NCBI GenBank assembly: GCA_003661905.1
Contig: QMXA01000028.1
Location: 1 to 8,374 of the forward strand
DNA from: Thermoprotei archaeon
GTDB lineage: Archaea > Thermoproteota > Thermoprotei_A > Sulfolobales > Ignisphaeraceae
DNA: 8,374 nucleotides
Direction of reading: 5' to 3'
Below are positions 1-6,183 of this stretch, piece by piece. The position numbers and the translations under genes were made by a program. The notes under the pieces are model-generated. The model ran no database searches. It was not told the DNA's origin and saw only the letters and a list, made by a program, of their open reading frames with translations. Numbering within the stretch: position 1 is the first letter of the stretch; each line of letters opens with the position of its first letter.

Positions 1-363
1 AGGTCTATCAGCTTTTCCTTTAATAATTACATATTCATACCCTGCAAATCTAAGTTCTATTGCCCAATGCCCTCCAGCATTGCTTTTGAAGTACCGCTGA
101 GTTAGAGGGCTTTTACTTGTAACTGTTAATTGACCAGCAGTAGGTATGAATGTTCCAGTAAATGGACCTGTACCAAATATTAATACATTATCTTCACTCA
201 ATGGGTGAATTCTATTGTTAACCAACTTCCAGAGGAAGTATGCATTAACTCCTCTCCCACCAATATACTTTACTATGGCATCTTTTGGTACTTCAATGAC
301 TTTGATTTCCTTTGTTGATAAGTTTATGAAGAGAGCTCTTTGCTTAAATATATTTTCACTCAT
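1..363 (-). CDS. aor: Aldehyde:ferredoxin oxidoreductase (tungsten-type), N-terminal part only
   Basis: These are the first 121 residues of an AOR-family protein; the frame is open to the window edge, so the C-terminal majority (family members are about 600 residues) is outside. The family oxidises aldehydes to carboxylic acids at a tungsten (or molybdenum) bis-pterin site next to a [4Fe-4S] cluster, passing electrons to ferredoxin. Visible family hallmarks are YIGGRG at 33-38, LSEDNVLIFGTGPFTGT at 55-71, TSKSPLT at 82-88, SNAGG at 94-98 and a FAGYEYVIIKGKA segment at 107-118, all in the pterin-binding N-terminal domain. The cluster cysteines lie beyond the edge. The ATG at 361-363 is preceded by GGGTG with 6 nt spacing and overlaps the end of fdx by 8 nt, so translation is probably coupled. 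The family is secure; the subtype (AOR, FOR, GOR or a WOR type) cannot be read from this fragment. Confidence 0.93.
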   Translation of the reverse strand, partial: MSENIFKQRALFINLSTKEIKVIEVPKDAIVKYIGGRGVNAYFLWKLVNNRIHPLSEDNVLIFGTGPFTGTFIPTAGQLTVTSKSPLTQRYFKSNAGGHWAIELRFAGYEYVIIKGKADRP

Positions 364-841
364 ATCTTACACCCTTGAGGAGCTTAATTTTACTAATCAT
401 ACTCTCATGCTTAGATATGAGATTTTCATACGTAATATCAACATACTTCATGGCTTGGGGAAAAATACATACCTTAACACATTCGGGATCTCCATCACAT
501 AAATCGCATTTAACTGCTTTACCATTCTTATCTATGAATATTCCGTTGTAGGGGCATGCTTTAACACAATTTCCACAACCAATACATTTATCCCTATCAA
601 CTTTAACAATACCCAGTTTATTATCCAGGTAGAGTGCTTCTACAGGACATGCATCTAGACATGGATGTTCCCCGCAATGCTCACATACTAGGGGTATATA
701 TACATTGTTTATTTCATCACTGAGTATTCTTACCCTCGAGTATGTAAAGTTAAATTTTCCTTCATGTTTGAAAGAGCATACAAGCATACATAATCTACAA
801 CCAGTGCACTTCTCATAATTAACTAATAAAACCTTTCTCAA
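356..841 (-). CDS. Four-cluster [4Fe-4S] ferredoxin-like protein, probable small subunit of the adjacent aldehyde oxidoreductase
   Basis: This 161-residue electron-transfer protein has exactly sixteen cysteines in four groups: C12/C15/C18/C22, C53/C56/C61/C65, C86/C89/C92/C96 and C112/C115/C121/C125. That is the layout of the HycB/NrfC/DmsB-type iron-sulfur subunits that bind four [4Fe-4S] clusters. There is no signal peptide, Tat motif or membrane helix, so it should be cytoplasmic. AOR-family large subunits often pair with such a protein (AorA-AorB and WorS-WorL types), and the 8-nt overlap with aor makes that partnership the best reading. It may instead also serve Ior, 22 nt upstream. The start is TTG (839-841): an in-frame stop lies only three codons upstream and GGGTG at 851-855 gives 9 nt spacing. 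The C-terminal 30 residues are lysine-rich and carry no motif I recognise. The fold assignment is firm; the partner is inferred. Confidence 0.92.
   Translation of the reverse strand: MRKVLLVNYEKCTGCRLCMLVCSFKHEGKFNFTYSRVRILSDEINNVYIPLVCEHCGEHPCLDACPVEALYLDNKLGIVKVDRDKCIGCGNCVKACPYNGIFIDKNGKAVKCDLCDGDPECVKVCIFPQAMKYVDITYENLISKHESMISKIKLLKGVRYE
370..374 (-). promoter_or_regulatory. Shine-Dalgarno motif for aor
   Basis: GGGTG on the minus strand lies 6 nt before the aor ATG, inside the last codons of fdx. It supports the ATG at 361-363 as the real start and argues for translation from the fdx mRNA. Confidence 0.55.
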
Positions 842-863
842 AGCACTTCACACCCACTCTATA

Positions 864-1478
864 TTAGAGTTGAGGAATGAGCTTTCTACCTGTATTGAAG
901 GCCTTTATATTTAGCTCTACATACTTTGAAGGTGAGCGCTCCCTTATACTTTCAACTAGATATCTATGATCTATGGGAAAACCACTTACTCTTGATAATA
1001 CTCCAAGCATTACTGTATTTGTTAATAGGGAAGAGCCTATTGATTTAGCTACTTCAGTAGCATTCACCTTAATTACCTTAGCAGAGAATTTCTTCACAAC
1101 TATATCTTCAACTTCCTTCGGATCTGGATATTTACTTTGGCCAAGCATTATCTGTCTAGGTGGAAAGATATATGTATTGACTATGAGTAACCCTCCTCTC
1201 TTAAGATAATTAAGATATCTTAAACCCTCTAGAAACTCTAGCCCTAGTATTACATCAGCATCTCCAACTCCGATAAGAGGTGAGTGAATTACTCTTCCCA
1301 AACGAACATGAGCACTTACAGACCCTATCCTCTGAGCAGCTGTAAATGTTTGCCCAACTCTAGCTGATAGTCCAGCTCTTACTGCTGCATTAGCCAATAT
1401 TGTCGCCGCTAAAATAACCCCTTGACCTCCAACTCCTGCTAGTACTACATTAAATGACTTCTCAACTGTTTTACTCAT
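864..1478 (-). CDS. iorB: Indolepyruvate ferredoxin oxidoreductase, beta subunit
   Basis: This 204-residue protein is the small (gamma-domain-type) subunit of indolepyruvate:ferredoxin oxidoreductase. With IorA it oxidatively decarboxylates aryl pyruvates (indolepyruvate, phenylpyruvate, hydroxyphenylpyruvate) to aryl-acetyl-CoA, reducing ferredoxin. The family signature GVGGQG is at 15-20, followed by the ILA(A)..LA..A segment and a TFTAAQRIGSVSAHVRLG stretch at about 44-61, as in archaeal IorB and the catalytic gamma domain of pyruvate and ketoisovalerate oxidoreductases. It carries no iron-sulfur motif, as expected for this subunit. Length is normal (about 195-215 in the family). Its ATG overlaps the iorA stop in a TAATG junction and has a strong SD, GGAGGTG, 8 nt upstream. 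The next gene, fdx, follows after 22 nt, so the four genes are very likely one transcript. Confidence 0.95.
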   Translation of the reverse strand: MSKTVEKSFNVVLAGVGGQGVILAATILANAAVRAGLSARVGQTFTAAQRIGSVSAHVRLGRVIHSPLIGVGDADVILGLEFLEGLRYLNYLKRGGLLIVNTYIFPPRQIMLGQSKYPDPKEVEDIVVKKFSAKVIKVNATEVAKSIGSSLLTNTVMLGVLSRVSGFPIDHRYLVESIRERSPSKYVELNIKAFNTGRKLIPQL

Positions 1479-3352
1479 TACTGGCCCACCTCCTCAATTG
1501 CATTGAATGGACATATATCTACACATACCCCACATCCGGTACATAGGAATGGATCTATATGTACTTTCTTAGTTGAGCTATCATATATCATAGCTGGACA
1601 ACCAAAGTCCCTAATACATAGTAAACAACCCCTACACTTATCTTGGACAACAGCATATTTCTTCAACTTAATACCCTTAGCTCTAGCCATTCTTGAATAT
1701 AGTAGTGCACAAGTTCTTCTTAGAATTACTACTGCAGGACCATTAAATTCTATTGCCTCTCTAAGAACTTTCTGTGTTTCCTTCAAGTTATATGGATCTA
1801 CTATTTTAACAAATTCAACACCACAAGCTTTCGCTAAATCCTCAATAAGAACTTTCTTACTCTTAGCTCCCGTAGCGGTATAACCAGTTCCTGGGTGTGG
1901 TTGATGACCTGTCATAGCAGTTGTTTCATTATCCAAGATAAGCACTTTAATCTTAGAATTATTATAAACAGCATTTATTAATGGAGGAATCCCGTTGTGA
2001 AGAAATGTTGAATCACCAATTACTGCTATAACAACATCACTTGCCTTAGAGAGTTCGAAACCGGAAGCCATACTTATGCTTGCTCCCATGCAAATACATG
2101 TATCTAGAATATTGAATGGACTTGCCTTACCTATAGTATAACAACCTATATCTCCAGTAACTATGTAACTCTTCTTAATCTCTCTTAGAACCTTTCTAAG
2201 AGAATAGTAAGTTGCTCTATGAGGACAACCAGCACAAAATGCAAGACCTCTTTGCGGTACACTGAAATCTGTTGTAGAGAGCTTTTCAGTCACTTCATAG
2301 GGGATGTTCATGAATTTAGCTATTGCTATAGCAACTGTATCTGGATTCAATTCTCCTACTAATGGTAAGAACCCATCTAACTTTCCATAGATTTCCGTAT
2401 CTATATTGAATTTCTTAGCTAGTGCTAGAACCTGTTTTTCAACTATCGGATCGAGCTCCTCAACTATGAGTATCTTTCTATTTCTCTTTAAGAATGATAA
2501 AACATTCTTCTCAGGTAGTGGATTAGAGGAACATATCTTCAATACATTAACTTTATCTCCGATATTTAATTTATCAATAGCGTAGAGAACGTAATTATAT
2601 GCTACCCCCACCGTGATTATTCCTATATCTACTGCATTATTTAATATCAGTTTATTGAAATCTAAATTATCTATGACTTCCTTTATTTTATTCTGTTTCT
2701 CCTCCAATATTTTATGTCTTCTTAATGCTGTTGGACCAACACATACCCATCTATCTGGGTCTCTTGGAAAGCTAGGTTTACGAGAAGACTTTGTAATCTC
2801 ACCAAGAACTACTTCTCCAAATGTATGGCTTAGACGCGGTGTTGATCTTAACATCACTGGTATTTGATGCTCTTCAGATATTGAGAACGCAATTCTGGTC
2901 ATATCCTTTGCTTCTTGGGGATTAGTAGGCTCTAGTACTGGGATTTTCGCTAACATAGCATAGTATCTATTATCTTGCTCTGTCTGTGATGTGTGACATT
3001 GTGGGTCATCAGCAGATATGAGTACAAATCCCCCGATTACTCCTATATAAGCTAGAGTCATAAGTGGATCAGCTGCTACATTAACTCCAACATGTTTCAT
3101 AGTGACTAAAGATCTCAAACCTGAGAGAGATGCACCAACTGCAGTTTCTAGAGCTACTTTCTCATTAATAGCCCAATTAACATATATTCCGAGTTTATCA
3201 GCTACTCTAGCTAGTGCAGCAAGTATTTCTGATGAAGGTGTTCCTGGGTAACCTATTACGAAATTAACACCAGCTTCAATAGCGCCTCTAGCAATAGCTT
3301 CATTACCTAATAAAAGTACACGATTTCCAGGATTACCAAGAATCCAACTCAT
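1478..3352 (-). CDS. iorA: Indolepyruvate ferredoxin oxidoreductase, alpha subunit
   Basis: This 624-residue catalytic subunit holds thiamine diphosphate and two [4Fe-4S] clusters. The order is: pyrimidine-binding (PorA-like) domain at about 1-190, with IGYPGTPSSEI at 33-43, the NEKVALE motif (E64 activates the thiamine) and MKHVGVNVAADPL at 85-97; a linker domain to about 350; a thiamine diphosphate-binding domain with CxGCPH at 373-378, GDS at 446-448 and the LDNETTAMTGHQPHPGTG segment at 473-490; and a C-terminal ferredoxin domain with C573/C576/C579/C585 and C604/C607/C610/C614. All eight cluster cysteines are present and length is normal. The aromatic specificity is a family assignment. 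The ATG is preceded by GGTGAT with 5 nt spacing. It lies 61 nt after acdA and heads the iorAB-fdx-aor cluster. The enzyme should be oxygen-sensitive and cytoplasmic. Confidence 0.97.
   Translation of the reverse strand: MSWILGNPGNRVLLLGNEAIARGAIEAGVNFVIGYPGTPSSEILAALARVADKLGIYVNWAINEKVALETAVGASLSGLRSLVTMKHVGVNVAADPLMTLAYIGVIGGFVLISADDPQCHTSQTEQDNRYYAMLAKIPVLEPTNPQEAKDMTRIAFSISEEHQIPVMLRSTPRLSHTFGEVVLGEITKSSRKPSFPRDPDRWVCVGPTALRRHKILEEKQNKIKEVIDNLDFNKLILNNAVDIGIITVGVAYNYVLYAIDKLNIGDKVNVLKICSSNPLPEKNVLSFLKRNRKILIVEELDPIVEKQVLALAKKFNIDTEIYGKLDGFLPLVGELNPDTVAIAIAKFMNIPYEVTEKLSTTDFSVPQRGLAFCAGCPHRATYYSLRKVLREIKKSYIVTGDIGCYTIGKASPFNILDTCICMGASISMASGFELSKASDVVIAVIGDSTFLHNGIPPLINAVYNNSKIKVLILDNETTAMTGHQPHPGTGYTATGAKSKKVLIEDLAKACGVEFVKIVDPYNLKETQKVLREAIEFNGPAVVILRRTCALLYSRMARAKGIKLKKYAVVQDKCRGCLLCIRDFGCPAMIYDSSTKKVHIDPFLCTGCGVCVDICPFNAIEEVGQ
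1487..1493 (-). promoter_or_regulatory. Strong Shine-Dalgarno site for iorB
   Basis: GGAGGTG, near-complete complementarity to the archaeal 16S rRNA 3' end, sits 8 nt before the iorB ATG and inside the last codons of iorA. It is the strongest SD in the window. This implies direct ribosome loading at iorB as well as coupling through the TAATG overlap, which suits equal production of the two subunits. Confidence 0.8.
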
Positions 3353-3357
3353 AACCC

Positions 3358-3363
3358 ATCACC
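3358..3363 (-). promoter_or_regulatory. Shine-Dalgarno motif for iorA
   Basis: GGTGAT lies 5 nt before the iorA ATG at 3350-3352. It selects this ATG over the out-of-frame ATG seven bases upstream. Confidence 0.55.
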
Positions 3364-3402
3364 AAATGATATCAACATACCGTACGATAATTATAGAGTG
3401 CA

Positions 3403-3410
3403 TTAATAAA
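3403..3410 (-). promoter_or_regulatory. Candidate TATA box for iorAB-fdx-aor
   Basis: TTTATTAA on the minus strand starts 3 nt after the acdA stop. An archaeal start about 27 nt downstream of its centre falls near 3380, giving a leader of about 28 nt that contains the GGTGAT SD. No T-run follows acdA, so readthrough from acdA is also likely, with this as a second promoter. The box is weaker than the two TTTATAAA boxes at 4824 and 6904. Confidence 0.4.
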
Positions 3411-3413
3411 TTC

Positions 3414-4811
3414 TTATCCTCTTTCCCTACGCAGATACATACCATATCTAATCAATGAAGCCATTGCGAATACTGCTCTTTCTGGTGTATCGTAAACAGG
3501 TATACCAGCTTCTTCAACCATCGACGGACCTTCTCCTGCAAATTCCTTTGCTAACCAACATACTACCATGGGCTTCTTGTATATTTCCCTGTACTTAATG
3601 ATTATTCTAGCTACTTCTTCACCACCTCTTAAGGGTCCAATGACTATTAGCAATATACCACTTGGATCTTCATTTTTAAGCACTGTTCTTAGAGCTATTT
3701 CGAATCTTTCAGGTCTTGGATCACCAGTTACGTCTATAGGATTCTCTACAGCACATTGAGGAGGTAAGAGCTTTCTTAGCTCACTAATTGTTTTACTGGA
3801 TAGTCTAAGTAGCTTAATATTATGATCACGGCAAGTATCTGCAGCTATCGCACCAGGACCACCTGCATTTGTTATTATAACTATTTTATCTCCATATGCA
3901 TATTGCTTTGATGCAAGAGCTAATGATGAATCAAGTAATTCCTCTGTCGTGTATACTCTCAATGCTCCACACTGCTTAAAAGCTGCATCGAAAATTTCAT
4001 CTCTTCCTGCTAATGTCCCTGTATGAGATAATACAGCTCTTGCACCTTCAGGAGATCTACCAGCTTTTAATATGACTATAGGTTTGAGTAATGATGCTTT
4101 CTTTGCTACCTCCATGAACTTTCTGCCATTCCTTAGACCCTCTATATATAGTGCTATTACCCTAATGTTCTCGTCTTTTGCTAAGAACTCTATGAGATCC
4201 ACCTCATCAACATCGCACTTATTACCTATGCTTACGACTACATTGAAGAAACTCATTCCAAGCCTATTAGTTAGACTAATTAATGCACCACCATAAGCAC
4301 CACTTTGTGTTATAAAAGCAACTGATCCCTTCTTCTTAGGAACTGGACCGAACCATGCTATTAAGTTTGCTGATAAGTTTATTAACCCTTGACAATTAGG
4401 GCCAATAACTCTAATTCCATTTCTCCTAGCTATTCTAACGACTTCATCTTCTAATTTCCTTCCTTCTTCACCTATTTCACTAAATCCAGCTGATATTATA
4501 ACCACGCCCTTAACATTAGCTGCTGCACAATCTTCCATTGCACTTGGTACTAGTGGTGCAGGAATGACTATAACTGCTAGATCCACATCTTCAGGTACAT
4601 CTCTTATATTTCTATATGCTTTCAATCCAAGAATTTCATCGGCCTTGGGATTTATAGGATATATCCTTCCTTTGAATCCTCCATTTAAGAGATTTTCAAC
4701 TACATTATGCCCTATTTTCCCTTTAGTTCTTGAAGCTCCAATAACAGCTACATTTCTTGGATAGAACGTAGGGGCTAGGTTCAAGGATTCAACCCCCACC
4801 AGCCTAGACAA
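3414..4811 (-). CDS. acdA: ADP-forming acyl-CoA synthetase (acetate/aryl-acetate CoA ligase), alpha subunit
   Basis: This 465-residue protein matches the alpha subunit of the two-subunit ADP-forming acyl-CoA synthetases of peptide- and sugar-fermenting archaea, which convert an acyl-CoA, ADP and phosphate to the acid, ATP and CoA. The order is: Rossmann CoA-binding domain (VAVIGAS at 21-27, YPINPKADEI at 51-60, VIGPNCQGLIN at 135-145); a succinyl-CoA ligase-like domain (FITQSGAYGGAL at 166-177) with the phospho-accepting histidine H263 in LSHTGTLAG (261-269); and a C-terminal ligase-CoA domain (ITNAGGPGAIAAD at 313-325, ENPIDVTGD at 356-364). The ATP-grasp beta subunit (about 230 residues) is absent here and is needed for activity. 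Substrate cannot be read directly; iorA next door points to aryl-acetyl-CoA. The longest frame starts at TTG 4809-4811, but the TATA position favours GTG at 4797-4799 or TTG at 4782-4784. Confidence 0.93.
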   Translation of the reverse strand: MSRLVGVESLNLAPTFYPRNVAVIGASRTKGKIGHNVVENLLNGGFKGRIYPINPKADEILGLKAYRNIRDVPEDVDLAVIVIPAPLVPSAMEDCAAANVKGVVIISAGFSEIGEEGRKLEDEVVRIARRNGIRVIGPNCQGLINLSANLIAWFGPVPKKKGSVAFITQSGAYGGALISLTNRLGMSFFNVVVSIGNKCDVDEVDLIEFLAKDENIRVIALYIEGLRNGRKFMEVAKKASLLKPIVILKAGRSPEGARAVLSHTGTLAGRDEIFDAAFKQCGALRVYTTEELLDSSLALASKQYAYGDKIVIITNAGGPGAIAADTCRDHNIKLLRLSSKTISELRKLLPPQCAVENPIDVTGDPRPERFEIALRTVLKNEDPSGILLIVIGPLRGGEEVARIIIKYREIYKKPMVVCWLAKEFAGEGPSMVEEAGIPVYDTPERAVFAMASLIRYGMYLRRERG

Positions 4812-4823
4812 CCGGCTATGTTA

Positions 4824-4831
4824 TTTATAAA
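4824..4831 (-). promoter_or_regulatory. TATA box for acdA
   Basis: A perfect TTTATAAA lies in the 59-bp gap between larA and acdA. With the usual 26-28 nt from box centre to transcription start, the start falls at about 4799-4801, just inside the longest reading frame. That fits a leaderless mRNA beginning at the in-frame GTG (4797-4799) better than the TTG at 4809-4811. Confidence 0.6.
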
Positions 4832-4870
4832 GTATCAAACAGCTCTAAGATGAGATCCGAAGTAACTTGA

Positions 4871-6163
4871 TTAGTGACCCTTTACATTAATTACTGTCTT
4901 CGATGCATAGGGTACAATAGCTATTTCCGGCTTTCCTTTTACGTATTTTAGGGCGAGTTTCAGGGCTTCATCCATATTACTTGCATAGGTGAATAGCATT
5001 TGCTCTATTTTGTGTCTTTCAATACTTGAAACAACTATGAATCTAGCTCTACTTAGAACTCTATAGCATGTAAACCACCCAACATGAGGCCCTAGCTTCA
5101 ACCCCTCTCTTAATCCTCTTTCAACAACTTCCTCTGGTGATGATGCTTTCACTAACCATTCCTCCATTAATGAATCTCCAACACCATCTCTACATTCAGC
5201 AACTAAAATAACCACACCGCCATCCTTAACTACATACCATAATGGATTTACAGCCTTGCTTAGGGATTGATAAAGATTTATATCTTCAGGATATTCTCCA
5301 GGACTAACTATTAGAATATCAACAGGTGATTCTAGGCTAACTCTATATATCTTATCAGCTATTCTAACTCCCTCCCTCCATGCTATGTAAGGATCACCAG
5401 CAACCACTCTATATACTTCATTCTCAGTATTTAGAATAACATTGACTATAAAATCCAGCCCTGCTAATTTCGCAGCTTCTTCCATATCCTTACTTATGGG
5501 ATTCTCTTCTATTTCTCCTGGTCTCACTTTTGGATGAGTTAAGAACTTGAAATGATTGTAGCTAATGGTTTCTTCACCAGCAACTCCTGGTAGAATTATT
5601 TTTCTACCTCCACTATAGCCAGCTATTATATGTGGTCTTATGCATCCAGTAGCTATTTTTAGATCTGCCTCAAAAACTGTTTTATTTATGTAAATCTTAT
5701 TTCCAAATGAAGTTTCTCCAATGTATATAAGATTGCTCTTGTCTTTTGCGTTGTGAATCTCTATTTTACTAACATTTCTCACTACTTCCTCTCCAATTCT
5801 ATTCTTTATCTCCTCGAATGAGGGGGGTGTATGTGCTCCTGTTGCAACAACTATTGTTATTTTATCCTTACCTATGCCCGAGCTATTCAATTCTCTTAAT
5901 ATTTCAGGGAGAATTATATTATCTGGTACAGGTCTTGTTAAATCACTAATAATTATGACTGCTTTCCTTATGTCTCTTGAACTGATTATTTCACTAAGCG
6001 GTTTAGACCCTATGGGCTTCTTAAGAGCTTCTCTTATTCTAACTCTAGGATCTCTGAGACCTGGTACATCTCTTGGAATTAGTAGCTTTACAGAAATATT
6101 ATCTGGGAAAGAGACTGTTAGATGAGTGGAGCCATAAGGTATACTTACTTTCACATTCACCAT
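4871..6163 (-). CDS. larA: LarA-family nickel-pincer 2-hydroxyacid racemase/epimerase
   Basis: This 430-residue protein has the full active-site pattern of nickel-dependent lactate racemase LarA, which swaps the chirality of a 2-hydroxy acid by hydride transfer to the pincer nickel cofactor. Against the Lactiplantibacillus enzyme, K188 in YSGGRK matches the cofactor-linked lysine (K184), H204 the nickel-ligand histidine (H200), and H111 (ATGAHTPPS) and H178 (RPHIIAGYSGG) the two catalytic histidines; the 10- and 16-residue spacings H178-K188-H204 are identical. DLTRPVPD at 74-81 is the conserved Asp/Arg motif, and an LYQS-type substrate-pocket segment is at 297-300. It is cytoplasmic by sequence and of normal length. 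It follows the flavoprotein gene by 20 nt, probably in one transcript; the SD is weak. LarA homologues act on lactate, malate, phenyllactate, hydroxyglutarate or gluconate, so the substrate is open. No larB/C/E cofactor genes are visible. Confidence 0.92.
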   Translation of the reverse strand: MVNVKVSIPYGSTHLTVSFPDNISVKLLIPRDVPGLRDPRVRIREALKKPIGSKPLSEIISSRDIRKAVIIISDLTRPVPDNIILPEILRELNSSGIGKDKITIVVATGAHTPPSFEEIKNRIGEEVVRNVSKIEIHNAKDKSNLIYIGETSFGNKIYINKTVFEADLKIATGCIRPHIIAGYSGGRKIILPGVAGEETISYNHFKFLTHPKVRPGEIEENPISKDMEEAAKLAGLDFIVNVILNTENEVYRVVAGDPYIAWREGVRIADKIYRVSLESPVDILIVSPGEYPEDINLYQSLSKAVNPLWYVVKDGGVVILVAECRDGVGDSLMEEWLVKASSPEEVVERGLREGLKLGPHVGWFTCYRVLSRARFIVVSSIERHKIEQMLFTYASNMDEALKLALKYVKGKPEIAIVPYASKTVINVKGH

Positions 6164-6183
6164 CCTATGATCTATTTTATTCC

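Noticed and set aside
215..502. Plus-strand open frame of 95 codons across the aor/fdx junction
   Set aside because: It lies antisense to two clearly conserved proteins, has no SD or TATA box and no recognisable domain. The other plus-strand frames over iorA, acdA, larA and ilvD (for example 1503-1883 and 2613-2867) are rejected for the same reason.
864..3352. Pyruvate or ketoisovalerate oxidoreductase rather than indolepyruvate oxidoreductase
   Set aside because: Those enzymes use separate alpha, beta, gamma and delta chains. Here pyrimidine, thiamine diphosphate and ferredoxin domains are fused in one 624-residue chain with a single small partner, the Ior architecture.
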